Shown here: piece after piece, positions 41,686-53,083 of the stretch | How positions within the stretch are numbered: the first letter of the stretch is position 1 | Layout: each line of letters starts with the position of its first letter | From: Oegoconia quadripuncta | Lineage: Eukaryota > Arthropoda > Insecta > Lepidoptera > Autostichidae | NCBI GenBank assembly: GCA_949316235.1 | Contig: OX438748.1 | Span: 24,120,575-24,184,574, forward strand | Reading direction: 5' to 3' | DNA length: 64,000 nt | The notes under the pieces: generated by a model | What the model was told of the DNA's origin: nothing | Database searches by the model: none | The model's input: the letters and a program-made list of their open reading frames with translations, nothing else | Program-made: the position numbers and the translations under genes

Positions 41686-42440
41686 GCTGCGTTCAGTGAG
41701 TGTGCATTGGAATTACATCATTATTCCGTCGCCATTTCATCCTCGGACTACTAGGCTTGAGCAGGGTTTCCACCCGCATTTAGGTAATTTAATGTACCGA
41801 ACATATTTTTATTTAATGAATACATCCGTCATATACCATCTTATCTAAATCCGCCGCCAAGCAGCAATGTTAATAACATTGTTGTGTTCCGATTGTCAGA
41901 GATAAGATAGCCAGTCCCCCAAAAGTGTTGGGTTTTCCGGGTCAGTACGCATCCACCTTCGATCTCATCTTCACTTAACATCAGGTGTGATTGAGGTCAA
42001 GTACCAACCCGTTATGCATAAAAAAAAAATAACCAGGTAATTGTAGATAATCGTTTGTAAATTTGTGATAAATTAACAAAGCTAACAATCTATGTTGTGT
42101 GTGACTTGTATATTGTTTATTTTTCTTTTTATATGTCATTTGGTAGATCACAGTGATCCAGCAATTTTAAATCATTTACCATCATTTTTGTACCTGTATA
42201 TCACAAAGAAATAAGTGAATATGAATAAACGTTTGTACTAAGCAGTTCGACTCTTCATTCATAATGCGAATCAGCTAAGACATGGAACTCCCATCCAGCG
42301 TCAGTCTTTCCTAAACGTTACAACCTGGGGAACTTCAAGATCAGGGTGAATAGGCATTTACAGGGATCCTGTGCTTCATCTTCGACCAGATCGTCATGTT
42401 CCATCCATCATTATTGCGTCCGTGCGAATCCGAGGCTAAT
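41686..42440 (+). pseudogene. LINE-c remnant interrupted by SINE-A
   Basis: 41695-41790 (GTGTGCATTGGAATTACATC, CGCCATTTCATCCTCGGACT) matches 3420-3505 of the other LINE-c copy. After the SINE-A at 41835-42032 and ~200 bp of other sequence, 42245-42415 (TTCATTCATAATGCGAATCA, AACTTCAAGATCAGGGTGAA) matches 3545-3680. The original element was thus split. Stops and substitutions show it is dead. Confidence 0.78.
41835..42032 (+). mobile_element. SINE-A copy, headless
   Basis: ACCATCTTATCTAAATCCGC to GATTGAGGTCAAGTACC and poly(A). Inserted in the LINE-c remnant. Confidence 0.92.
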
Positions 42441-43329
42441 TGTTAGTCTTTAATCGCTGTATAGTATATTTCATTGTATAAAAATAGTATAAAAAATATA
42501 AAACACAATCGCTATCCCAGTCTATTTGTGCGCTAAGTTGTTCTGAACTACGCAACAGATGTTGATACTGTTTTTACTATAATTTAGAGAATTTTCTCTG
42601 GAACGTTTTTATGTATGATACATGGATATTATAACACACTAATCGCACCCGTGCAAAGCCGGGGTGAGTCGCTAGTTATTAATATCTAAGTTAGGTATAT
42701 TTAAATTATCACATTTTCATCATTGACCATAAAATAGATGTAACTTGTTACCTCTATTCCAAAGAACGATGTTACAAATAACAATTAATAATTTTTTTTG
42801 CAACGGAATACATTAAGTAGCTTAAGGAAACGCCAATCAAAAGGCTTATAAGATCTCATGATAGTCATAGTCATCATGATATAATAGAGATGCAGTATAT
42901 GTACATACACTATGGAGACACTAAATCCTGGGAATGTCTTGATTAGTGCGTGACTGTAAATTGATGACATAAGACGCTCCATTTCAAGGTGAAACGTACA
43001 TGTTGTTTTCATGTTTAAACTTTTAACGTTTGGAATACCTAAAGGTTTATTTGGGATATCACTGATCACCCCATTTGGGATAAATGTCGTGATATTTTGT
43101 GTGTACCGTCAATTACTGTGATTTTATTGCTATCTAAATCAAATTAAAGATGACGCGATGTGTTATTCATTGCAAATCAGAGTACTTCGTTTCAAATAAA
43201 TCATCTTTAAACATTCCACACACATATTGGAAAATAGCGGAGCTGATAAATAATATGGTGTATAATTAATTGCGTCGATTATTTGGACACGGCGAAATTT
43301 TTATAAATATTTTTCTCGTAAATGTCAGT
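42441..43329. other. Unassigned stretch
   Basis: 42640-42675 (TCGCACCCGTGCAAAGCCGG, GGTGAGTCGCTAG) resembles the end of the Helitron-like repeats. A minus frame at 42785-43069 has no motif I recognise. Confidence 0.4.
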
Positions 43330-43415
43330 AGTTACTGAATACTGGATACCAAACTGTTCCTACTACTGAATATTCAGTACTAAGGACACGTATCCAGTAT
43401 TGGGATACATTATTC
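43330..43415. repeat. Nested palindromes
   Basis: AATACTGGATAC (43338-43349) and its exact complement (43390-43401) flank a perfect 14-bp palindrome ACTGAATATTCAGT (43365-43378). ATTCAG words repeat around it. Confidence 0.85.
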
Positions 43416-44521
43416 AGCAGAAAAGTGAATTATATGTATGAGCTGTTATCCATGGGCTCGCGAGCTGTATGCTGAAGTAGATCCAGACAATGTGTATTTT
43501 GTCTGTGAACTGAGCTTTACACGTTAAATAACATGTAAAATGTTGCAAATCAAATTAACCTTATGCAGCAAAAAAGTTCTTTGTAGCCCATTGGTAGTGT
43601 AGGAGAAATTTTTTCCTGCTAACTCAGTAGTTAGTCAGTACGCCTAAGTACGTTAGTTCCCTAGACTACAGATATTCAATCATTCAAACTGTCATTCTTT
43701 ATTTTTATAAGAAAAATTTACACTTTACTTATAAATTTATAGTTTTTTGAACCTGCCTGGCGTTTACGATTTGTTGTCTTCCTATGAGAGAAATTTTATT
43801 GCTAGAAACTGAAGCATCGTTCTTTTTAATGTTGAAAATTTTGATCTTCATTAGGTACTAATACAAGTCGAAAAAACAACAACGATCGAGCAGTTAAACT
43901 AATGCATTTTTATTACTCAAATAATTGGATATTTCATATAATATCCCTTCGCGCACAATTTGCGTTCTCATATTTTCTTTTTTTTATTTTTTCCTTTTTT
44001 TTATTTATTTTGATTTTAGGTTGGATATTAGGAAGAACTTTTTGTCGTATAATTACGTTACATACTGTACCATAACTCTACTATGCAATAGATGCGCCTT
44101 CGTATCAGTAATAAGTTCATTAACTTTTCCACGCTATGAGCCGGTTTTTGAATCGTAAAGTGAAGCTTCTTAGCTAAATGAGACTTTTGATTTAATAATA
44201 AACACTCGTATATACACAACACAGAAAAAAACAAGAGGAAGATTAGATTAAATTAGATTTTTTATTGCTTGTCACACAGTTAGAACGAAAATGCAGCGGG
44301 ACAGGAACAGAAAGACCTTACACTTATTTTAATCCTCTCGGGCTTTTTGGCGGGATCTCGGCGAGTGATGTAGCATTTTTGTTTATAATTCTTATAATTT
44401 GTGCATTCTGACTTTTGAAGCTAAATATCATATCAGTAAATTAATGGCGATAAAAATGTGAATTAAATATGAAGATAAATTAAATCATTATTATAGTAAA
44501 TATATGAACTTCTGCCAACTT
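43416..44521. other. Unassigned AT-rich stretch
   Basis: Positions 43975-44010 are T-rich low complexity. Nothing else is recognisable. Confidence 0.35.
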
Positions 44522-44700
44522 ATATGACATCTTCCCAAAGATCGGTGATTTACACAGGAAAAGATAGAATGGAAGTGAAATCAATCATTAATCAATATCA
44601 TTCGTCTGTGGTCTCTGCCTACCCCAACGGGAAACAGGCGTGACATTATGTATGTATGTATTCGTTATAGGATGGAATGCTATATAACTTCAACAATATC
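44522..44700. repeat. Dispersed repeat interrupted by RTE-like scrap
   Basis: Second copy of the repeat at 30787-30975 (ATCTTCCCAAAGATCGGTGA, AATGGAAGTGAAATCA, GAATGCTATATAACTTCAAC). It is interrupted by 44605-44659, the 3' tip of the RTE-like element (GGTCTCTGCCTACCCCAACG, GGAAACAGGCGTGAC, TATG repeats), flanked by ATTCG at 44600-44604 and 44660-44664. Confidence 0.82.
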
Positions 44701-45672
44701 ACATAAGAGTACCAATTTAGCAGCTCACACAGAGGTTCCCAACCTTTCTACTCTTTATACGCTCGTAAACCGCATGGTTGAACGAAAAATGGTCATTTTT
44801 GCAAGGTTTTAAGCAAATTGAGCCGTACCATCAGTTTTTAAGGTCTACAGCTTGTGATGGTTGGAGATTATTTCGCATGGGGTGGTCAGCGGAGTGAGAC
44901 GTCACTCGTTCGAAATGAATATACGGGTATGAGCGATTGTAGACATGATAGAGTCAATGAACTTTGCTGCGAAGGCGAAATTATTGTTGTTGTAATTGTA
45001 ATTTTTCTTTTTTTTTATTATAGATAAAACAAAGGCCTAATTCTACAATGTGTCAATTCGAACATTGACAAAATATGCCGATATTAGACAAACAATGTTG
45101 GTAAAAGTTGGGAAATTATTTTAATACTTTACTACTATTAATTATTACTAATTATTTTAATACTAGTTTTTTAATCAGCTGATTTTAACTTTTTAAATAC
45201 GCCAAAATTACATAATTTTCTTCCATTGAAATATTTTTACTTTTTTCGCATAATGTAAATAATTATCATTGTTTTCTTGAATAAGTAGCTTCACTTTTAC
45301 CTGCCCACCAGATTAAGTAATTTTGCCGATCCTAAGCCCTAAGAAAGTATGAAGGGAAAGTTAAAATCTATTTTTTTTTAAATAAACAATTAATTGCATA
45401 TCGTACTTTGAATTTTTTGTTTTGTTTCGATTTCCTTACGAAATTGCTTAGCGTAAGAATCGAACTCGTTCTTATCGCGGCGAGTAATCAACCAGCCATT
45501 GGGTGTATTCCTTGTACCTACCTACTTGTCATGTAGAGTAGATTCTGACGTCTCTCGTTAGCGCGTATTCGCGTAAGTTCGGGTACTACTCGTTAGGTAT
45601 TCGGCAATTGAAAGCGGTCGGTCTCTGTCGCTCGCAGTGGTCACAAACAACGTGCGTGTGAGAGTTGGGATG
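44701..45672. other. Unassigned stretch
   Basis: No recognisable element ends or coding motifs. Positions 45540-45660 are slightly GC-richer. Confidence 0.35.
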
Positions 45673-45880
45673 AATGATTATTATTATTATTATTAGGAGC
45701 CCATACTGTCCCACTGCTGGGCAAAGGCCTCCCTCCTCTCTCTCAACGGCTCTCAATTGCAGGCCTCCTCCGACCAGTTGGTTAGGAACTTATCCAACTC
45801 ATCCCTCCATCACCTTTTCGGTCTGCCGCGACGCCTTCTTTCTAATGGTGGGCTCCAGGTGGTGGGATGAATGAATGCAG
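45673..45880 (-). mobile_element. Retroposon 3' end with (ATT)n tail
   Basis: A run of ATT units at 45676-45695 followed by CCCATACTGTCCCACTGCTG, GGCAAAGGCCTCCCTCC and ATCACCTTTTCGGTCTGCC. In minus orientation this is the tail end of an RTE-like LINE or a derived SINE, common in Lepidoptera. Confidence 0.65.
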
Positions 45881-46589
45881 GAAAATTCTATCGTACTGTG
45901 AACTAGGGTGTCTATTAATTTTTCGTAATAATAGGATTCAAAACATTGAACCCGAAAAAATAATAAAACAAATATTACAACTTGAAAACATTTTATTTAT
46001 AAAACAATCATCAAACTACATAATCTCTTTTTAATATTTTTGGTAATTAAAATGTAGTGGTGTATATTATATGCTTTTTTTCACTCTGGACCATTTAATT
46101 CCATCAATTACTTACATATTTTCTCTGTACCTATGATTAGGTAAATAAATGAATTATGATTATGAATTAAATGTTTTTTTTATTGTTCACAGATCCTTAA
46201 CGACCAACTGAAAGAAGTGAGTTCTTGAACGTTTTTTAAATTTAAAGTTATTTCAAGCAGGCGAAGCCGCTGGCGGAAATGTAATCGAAAACTTATAACT
46301 CACGAAAACTTAGAAAACCCCGGGAGCAAAGTTAAGCCGTTTCGAATATAAATTTGTATGATTATAATCCAAACGGCTTAACTAATTTCCATCAAACATT
46401 GCTAAGAATCTATCTCCGAGTTTAATATTAAATATAAAAATCCGAATTTCATTAAGCATAGCTAAGAACCTATCCCCTTTAACATAAAAAACCCACAATA
46501 TGTGGACACACACATACGAAACGCCGTCAAACACACAACACCCGATGTTTATCGTCGGGGTATAAAAATGCACTCGGGTATTAAATAAA
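45881..46589. other. Mostly unassigned; Helitron-like fragment
   Basis: Positions 46320-46500 contain CCAAACGGCTTAACTAATTT, CCATCAAACATTGCTAAGAA and CTATCTCCGAG, a partial inverted relative of the Helitron-like repeat (plus orientation unclear). The rest is unassigned. Confidence 0.4.
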
Positions 46590-46732
46590 ATAAAAATATT
46601 CCACAGCGTCATCTAGTTCCACACTAAGCAACTATAGGCTTGTGTTGTGGATACCAGATGGTTGATATAATACATAAATACATTTTTTCTTTTGTAAATA
46701 AATAATTATTATAAATGAAAACATCCATAAAT

Positions 46733-47147
46733 GACGACCTGTTTGGTGTAGTGGTTAGAAACTCTGCTACTATACCAAATGGTCGCGGGTTCGAATCCCG
46801 CTAGGGGCATATGTTTGTATGATGAATACAGACATGTGTTCCCGAGTTATGGATGTTTTTCATTTATAAAGAAAGAAAGAAAGAAAGAAAAAGTATTTAT
46901 TCGGTGTCACATATCGTAAACTAAACAATAATCTTAAATTACTAATAAACTAAATTAATACATGTATTTATTTACAAAAAAAAAATGTATTTGTTTAGTT
47001 CATCAACCATTTGGTATCCATAACACAAGCCTAGATGCTTACTGTGGACCTAGATGGCGCTGTGTGTTTGTGCAAAGACATTTATTATTATTTATTTATA
47101 ATTATTTGTAATTATAATTAAAAATTTATTTATAATTTATAATTATA
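46733..47147 (+). mobile_element. SINE-B inserted in SINE-B, itself interrupted
   Basis: Full head (GACGACCTGTTTGGTGTAGT; B-box GGTTCGAATCC) at 46733-46807. A GAAA-repeat segment at about 46868-46962 interrupts the middle. The tail CTAGATGGCGCTGTGTGTTT and an AT-rich end reach 47147. ATAA at 46727-46730 and 47148-47151 is a plausible target duplication. Confidence 0.9.
46868..46962 (-). mobile_element. (GAAA)n-headed insertion
   Basis: Begins with five AAAG units, then TATTTATTCGGTGTCACATA, TCGTAAACTAAACAATAATC. It is absent from the other SINE-B copies at this position. In minus orientation it would be a 3' end with a TTTC microsatellite. Confidence 0.7.
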
Positions 47148-47263
47148 ATAACTCGGGTACACATGTCCGTATTCATCACACAAACATATGCCCCTAGCGG
47201 GATTCGAATACGCAACCTTTTGGTATAGTGGTCAGGGTTGCTAACCACTACACCAAAGAGGTC

Positions 47264-48375
47264 AAAATGACTAATTTTATTATTATTGCATACAGTCTGC
47301 TCTCAACTGGGATAGGTTGTGGCCCTTAATACATCACGCAGGCCAAGTGAGGATACTTGGATTTATATCAAACTAGTGACAACCTGACAGATCATGTTTA
47401 ACAACCTAACTCTTTGAGTCGGAAACCAAAAACGTAATTCATGTCCTTATGAACCGATTTCAATATATTGGGTCTTTACCCAAAAAAATGGAGTTTTTTT
47501 TCTTCGTTAATCATATGTACCAATTCCTGTGATTTTCAAAGCTATATCCAAATTTGTTTTTTATTTGGAAAATGCAATATTATTTCAAGGTTTCACGTGA
47601 AATATTTTTTTAATTTCTGGGCTAAATCACATAATAAAAAAAAAATTGAACAGAGCTCTTTTCATGTGCTTCCCATAATCATTTCATAGATTCGCTGAAA
47701 CTTTTATAAAGCGGTTACTTTTAAAAATTATATACTTAACTTAATATTATCCGATAATACACACAAAGTTTAGCTAAATTTGGATTTGCCGTTCCCAAAA
47801 ATAAAATCAAAAATGTTTGTATGGAGTAAACAGTCTTAATGAAATTCTTCATACCAACTTTATTTCATAGGTAAGGGCCCAATATTAACGAATAAGCTAT
47901 GTTCGAAGGGAATTAATGCAGCCGGTTCAAAAATATAAAAGCGTTTTGAACTATTAATTGACATGTTATTAAGTCATTAACATCATCAGCTGAGTTGAAA
48001 ATAACACGTTATCACCATAAAAGTAATACTAAAGAGACTCATGCGGGAAAAATGCGATAAAGCAAGTTACGAACTAACAGTAACGCCTATCTTTGATTCC
48101 AAAACAGGCGCGGACAGGTAAAACCAGATAGAACAAGTCTGGTCTACCATAACCACTCAGATACAATCTTAGACTCTTCATAAATGGGCTGGTCCGTCTT
48201 GTATTCGTGACAAAGTAAGACGTGCTTAAAAACCAACTAAGTGCGAGTAGGAATTGAGTCCTGACGGTTCTTTAAAATGATTGGTTTAGTACGAGTTACA
48301 TGAAGATAACCTAAAAATTAAGTTTGTTGTGTAATAATTATATACGGAATTTTAAATACTCTGTATAACTATTAA
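47264..48375. other. Mostly unassigned stretch
   Basis: 47290-47400 is a diverged SINE-D2-like tail (minus; AGGTTGTGGCCCTTAATAC). 47440-47600 (ATTGGGTCTTTACCCAAAAA, TTCTTCGTTAATCATATGTA, AATTTGTTTTTTATTTGGAA) recurs at 61470-61580. The rest is unassigned. Confidence 0.5.
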
Positions 48376-48376
48376 G

Positions 48377-48635
48377 GACGACCTGTTTGGTATAGTGGTT
48401 AAAAATTCTGACTGCTATACCAAAAGGTCGCATGTTCGATTCCCGCTAGGGGCATATGTTTGTATGATGAATACAGACATTTGTTTCCCGAGTTATGGAT
48501 GTTTATGTATTTATTTACAAAAAAGATGTATTTGTGTAGTTTATCAACCATCTGGTGTTCATAATACAAACCTAGTTGCTTAGTGTAGAACTAAATGGCG
48601 CTGTGTGTATGTGCACAGGTATTTATTTATTTATC
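48377..48635 (+). mobile_element. SINE-B, full length
   Basis: GACGACCTGTTTGGTATAGT head, B-box changed to GTTCGATTCC, middle GAGTTATGGATGTTTATGTA, tail CTAAATGGCGCTGTGTGTAT and a TTTA end. Confidence 0.92.
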
Positions 48636-49384
48636 TTATCTTAACTATGCTGAGATGGGGACCTGATTTGATACCACTTTACGACTCCGAAAACTAGCAA
48701 TTATTGTATTTAAATATAAATCTTAGTTTATCCAATGATGGCTCCACTGAACGGAATAAACGCTGTATATGTAGGTGTATAGACAGACAGGCGGACAACA
48801 TAGTCATCCTAAGGTTTCCTTTTTGTAAAATACGATACGGAACCCTACAAACCAAGAAAATGTTGCCAACGCCTAGTCTCTACCCTCTGCTACCTCTGTA
48901 AATTACAGGCTATTTATTTTCTTTTTATTTAAACATATTTAATATGCAAATTATTATTCATTATCCCTGGAGGAGTGGAACAGTATCCAGTCTTCCTTTC
49001 TCTATTCAATTTACAAAATAAGCCAACTCAAAAACGAATTTGTATGTACTAGAAGTATAGTCATCTTGCTTTCATTATCAAGAAATTTTTTACACTTGTA
49101 TATAAGCGGTTTTTATCCGACTGCCCAAGGAAGGAGGGTAATGTTTTTCCGAGTGAACGTATGTAAGTATGTATGTATGTAGATTTCTATGTTACTTGAA
49201 ATGTCTTTTGTGATTTTGAAATGTCTTGATCGTCAGTGTGTCATAGGATACATTTTATGATATAAAATCCAACATGGCGCCAGCGAAATGCAAAGTATGC
49301 TGTCGGGTTTTTTGGTTTTTAAATTTATATTGTTATTAAACTTATTGTATATATTAAATGACAATTTCATATGTAAAAATAAAA
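48636..49384. other. Mostly unassigned stretch
   Basis: 48725-48770 (TTTATCCAATGATGGCTCCA, CTGAACGG) resembles 13795-13840. 49110-49280 (TTTTTATCCGACTGCC, GTAGATTTCTATGTTACTTG) is part of a repeat also at 16055-16245. No gene is seen. Confidence 0.45.
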
Positions 49385-49830
49385 ATAAAAAATCACAAAT
49401 AAAAAACTAGCCTCAAGTCTCTGGTTGGTGGAATGGTACCCAGAAGGCTGGCCGCGTTGCCTCGCTGTATAGCAAGGCTGATTCTTTGACCAAAGTATTG
49501 GCCAGCCCTCCGATCGTGGGATGCATCAACCAGACGCTCATATAACTCCCTAAAAAGAGTGTGAGCACCCGGTCCCCACGGCCCAAGCGTTTCTACACCA
49601 AACGGCGCAATGTTATTTTTATCGGACTATGGCCAAGCCAAAAGAATGGTAATGTATTGAACATGTCTGTACGTACGTTACCAAGTCTAACATCTCAGCT
49701 GATTTGGTCAAATGAGGTGTCGTTAGATTCGCACCAGTCCCGGTATTGGCATAGGGTAAGAGACGTCACGACGAGACGAGATAGCAGACATTTTGTCCCA
49801 CTTAATAACAAATAATTACAGCACCCCATC
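49385..49830 (-). pseudogene. LINE-e: conserved RT-associated C-terminal domain remnant
   Basis: Minus-strand translation gives FGVETLGPWGPGAHTLFREL, YERLVDASHDRRAGQYFGQR, then ISLAIQRGNAASLLGTIPPT. The G(V)WGP…R…QRISxAIQRGNAASVxGT pattern is one I recognise from the C-terminal ends of many metazoan retrotransposon polyproteins, downstream of the reverse transcriptase. The block is open over about 65 codons, with degenerate sequence upstream (49600-49830). A second, more decayed scrap is at 63775-63845. The exact clade is not determined. Confidence 0.65.
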
Positions 49831-50471
49831 GAGCTATTGAATGATGGGTGTGGATGAAAGCAATACATATACCGGATGAGTTTGTTTACCGTATGGAAAA
49901 AAATAGGGCATATTAGGTAAGTGAAATGGAAGTTTATTAGCATAGATAGCTTTTTTTTTTCAAAAACCCACGTGCCGGCTTGAGGTTGATATTCGACTGA
50001 CGTGACACGAAAAGACGAAGAACTAATATCAAACTCTGCCTGCCCTGTGACAACTGTGCACGCCACTGCCCCTCCATAAGTCGGGAATTCTGAGTGAGAT
50101 CATTTCTACCTTCGACTCTTCAGATGTGCTGCATTATGTTAAAACAAAAAGAACAACATAGCATATACACTCGACCATTTCAAAAGCTGTACAAGTAATA
50201 ATATAGTTAAGTTTAAACACTCTAAATTATCCGGTTATTTATAACTGAGACCTATTTTAACTCGTCCACAGTAATTTCGTTATAATCACCATAATGAGGT
50301 ACCTAAGCTGGTATACAGTGTCTTACTTAACTAACAAAATTGTAAGTCATTAAATATCGATTTTTCTTTTAAACGACTTTTCTACTCGGCAACGAGATCA
50401 CAAGTATTTCTGGAAGAGTATAACTGTCTCATTATTTCACAGTTTTCTCATTACATCTCTGTCTCTCTCTT
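49831..50471. other. Unassigned stretch
   Basis: The 123-codon minus frame at 49695-50066 overlaps LINE-e and has no recognisable motif. Nothing else is seen. Confidence 0.35.
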
Positions 50472-50715
50472 TAGAAACTCTGACCACTATATCAAAAGGT
50501 CGCTGGTTCGAATCCCGCTAGGGGCATATGTTTGTATGATGAATACGGACATGTGTATCCGAGTTATGGATGTTTTCATTTATAATAAGTATTTATTTAC
50601 AAAAAAAAAATGTATTTATGTAGTATATCAACCATCTGGTATCCAGAATACAAGCATATAGTTGCTTAATGTGGAACTAGATGGCATTGTGTGTACGTCC
50701 AAGAATATTTATTAT
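50472..50715 (+). mobile_element. SINE-B, 5' end truncated
   Basis: Starts within the head (TTAGAAACTCTGACCACTAT), B-box GGTTCGAATCC intact, tail CTAGATGGCATTGTGTGTAC. The A-box is lost. Confidence 0.9.
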
Positions 50716-50849
50716 TATTATTGTTATATCGGAACATAGAGCAAGTCTACTTTGAATGGATATTGTTTTTTACTTGCACCAAAAGTACTTCTTAACTTTA
50801 AGAGCTCCGTAAATATCATGTAGTTATTTAATAATGAAGCGTTAACAGC

Positions 50850-51197
50850 GCTTTTAGATTGTATTATTATTATATTATTATCGACGAGCAGCATTACTGC
50901 TGGTATATCTATGTCACAGTGTTGGAAGAGTTCACATTGTTCATTATGTTGTTATTCAGTCAATATTTCAGTTATCACTAGTTTAAAAAAATATATCCAA
51001 TCTATTCTTGAACGAATTCACTGATTGGGCGGAGACAACCTCTTCCGGCAGCTTATTCCAGGCCTGAACAACACGTTGCTCAGAAAGTGATGGGCGACAT
51101 TGATGTCAGCGTGAGTGCGGCTTATTCGCAGAGCGTGTCCTCGTAACGGTTGTATGCCTTTCATCCTGAATATTATGTCGTGCAAGTGAGGCAGGTT
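50850..51197 (-). pseudogene. CR1/L2-like RT C-terminus and 3' UTR
   Basis: Minus-strand translation of 51010-51170 reads GHALRISRTHADINVAHHFL, a one-base frameshift, then VVQAWNKLPEEVVSAQSVNS and FKNRL. This is the RGHxxKI…FFSxRVVxxWNxLPEEVVxAxSVNxFKNRLD terminus of a large LINE group in insects. The 3' UTR reaches an ATT-repeat near 50860-50880. A SINE-A tail fragment abuts the upstream side. Confidence 0.83.
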
Positions 51198-51258
51198 GTT
51201 TTTTTTTTATGCACAACGGGTTAGCACTTGACCTCAATCACACCTGATGTTAAGTGAG
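51198..51258 (-). mobile_element. SINE-A tail fragment
   Basis: Poly(T), then ATGCACAACGGGTTAGCACT, TGACCTCAATCACACCTGAT. Only the 3' ~60 bp. Confidence 0.88.
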
Positions 51259-51636
51259 TTGTAGTAGTAGTAGCCCTAGGAAAATACGGTTTGACCTCGG
51301 ATTTTCTTGAAACGTTTAATAACGTGTTGTAAATGTACTAACAATTGCTAAAAATGAAGCATTTATAAGTAATTCTACTTGCATAGTAACTAAATTAGTT
51401 AAACTTGAAAAATTTGTTTCTTAAAAAAAAATGCTCAATTGATGGGAATTTATTTATATTCAAAACATTTAGGGAAATTATCGTTACAAAATATTAGTTC
51501 TTATTTTTATTTCGACAGACGACATTTTCAGCTACACATGCATGCCTAACTATAACATGCTTAGTTTTTTATCCATCAATAAGTTAAAGTCTCCCTAGTT
51601 AAATATCAGTTAGTATTTATTGTTATTAAGATATAC
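51259..51636. other. Unassigned stretch
   Basis: AT-rich, nothing recognisable. Confidence 0.35.
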
Positions 51637-51956
51637 TTGTACTTGTACTTGACCTCAATCACACCTGATCTTAAGTGAAGATGAGATCGAAGGTGGAAGC
51701 GTACTGACCCGGAAACCCCAATACATTTGGAGGGCTGGCTATCTTATCTCTGACAAACTCAACACAACAATGCTATTAACATTACTGCTTAGCGGCAGAT
51801 TTAGATAACATGATGGTAGCTAGCCAGGCGGACATTTAAAATTGCCTACCACCAACCAAACCGACTACTTAAACATGTACCCCGCTGGGGATCGTACCCG
51901 CGACCTCCGAATCGTAAACCCAATGTTGTTTACGTTCGGCCACGGAGGCGGTTTAA
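51637..51956 (-). mobile_element. SINE-A, near full length
   Basis: Minus strand: tail ACTTGACCTCAATCACACCT, body CTGGCTATCTTATCTCTGAC, head with CGCTGGGGATCGTACCCGCG (B-box, one mismatch) and GCCACGGAGGCGGTTT at 51941-51956. The poly(A)-proximal end is replaced by CTTGTACTTGTACTTGAC. Confidence 0.92.
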
Positions 51957-52439
51957 AAAAAAAGTGAACTCCACTTTGTGTATTGTATAGCTGTACTTAA
52001 CAGCTGTCACTCATTACAACAATAACAGTAAGCTAAACACATAACACCCGACGTTTTTCAATAATAATTACAATAAACTATACTAATAAATACACAATTA
52101 ATGACAGATTATAGAATTTTCAAGGCCCTACAGGGGTTCATGTACAACCAGCTGCAGAGAAACATGACCCTGCCGTTCATACAGTCATATTTCTCTGACT
52201 GACTCTCAAATATGACAATCTCAGATCCCAATTACTCATATAGTTCAAATAGTCTAGTAATGAAACATCAACAGCACTTTCATTAATATTAGAAAACAGT
52301 GTAAGCGTATCGTCGTGCATCCATCTTACACCAAAATAATCAAACGCTTTTAAAGAAGTCGGGTTGCATCCCATAAAATTCTCCTGCGACTCTCATTTCT
52401 GTATTAGTAACATTAAACGTTTTCACTTATTCTTCTCTG
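51957..52439. other. Unassigned stretch
   Basis: A minus frame at 52177-52374 has no motif I recognise. No element ends are seen. Confidence 0.35.
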
Positions 52440-52650
52440 CAGTGGTCCTTACAGCAAAATGCTTGTTTGGCTGTTGTCGTTTATACCAGTGTCTCGTCGT
52501 GCTGAAAATCAGTGTTTTGCTCCCTGAGCAATTATATACACTGACCTATGACCCATTTGTACGGTTGTAGCACACACATGCTCTAGTGTATCCTGATGTT
52601 ATTTTTATAGAATATGTTATTAAATAAAGTATGTTTATTCAATTGCTTTG
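52440..52650 (+). mobile_element. LINE 3' UTR fragment
   Basis: GCTGAAAATCAGTGTTTTGC, GACCCATTTGTACGG, CACACACATGCTC and TATTAAATAAAGTATG. Same 3' UTR family as 12970-13155. No coding part. Confidence 0.6.
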
Positions 52651-53014
52651 GAGCTTATGGCGTGTATAATGAATAGAGTTACAAATAAACAATTCACCTA
52701 TCAAATTGTAAGCTAAAAAATAAATACCTACAAACCAACATAGTATCTCCTTCTCTTTGGGAGTTAGTTGGAGTCGCACTCAAAGGTTTAAGTAGGGTAG
52801 GTGGTCAGAGATATCCCAAATATAAAGTTAAAGTTTAATATTTGTAATCCACAGCTCAAATATAAAGAATGCACACGTGACAGAGGATGAGCCTATCGCC
52901 GAAATGTAGTATAATGTATATTGAACACTTTATCGCAAGCTTTTTTGATGATTATTTGATATTTGATAGAATTTATCACTAGTGTGGTCTGAAAATAAGT
53001 TAGCTTAAGATCTA
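52651..53014. other. Repeat fragments
   Basis: 52795-52915 (GTAGGTGGTCAGAGATATCC, CACACGTGACAGAGGATGAG) resembles 15235-15370. The rest is unassigned. Confidence 0.5.
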
Positions 53015-53082
53015 ATTCAAAATATGCTTTATTTTGTAGGTAGACAGGGTAGGTACACTTAAAATAGTCAAGATTTTATTCA
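53015..53082 (-). mobile_element. LINE-a 3' UTR scrap
   Basis: AATATGCTTTATTTTGTAGG, TAGACAGGGTAGGTACACTT and AAAATAGTCAAGATTTTA are the reverse complement of 41135-41190. Confidence 0.8.
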
Positions 53083-53083
53083 G

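Larger units (their letters stand above)
46590..47263 (-). mobile_element. SINE-B copy split by another SINE-B
   Basis: Minus-strand SINE-B tail and middle at 46590-46730 (CACAGCGTCATCTAGTTCCA, GAAAACATCCATAA). Its head half resumes at 47151-47263 (ACTCGGGTACACATGTCCGT, CCTAGCGGGATTCGAATACG, ACTACACCAAAGAGGTC). The two halves join exactly across the intervening plus-strand SINE-B. Confidence 0.9.

Noticed and set aside
49695..50066. 123-codon minus-strand frame
   Set aside because: It partly overlaps the LINE-e remnant in another frame, has low-complexity stretches and shows no recognisable domain.
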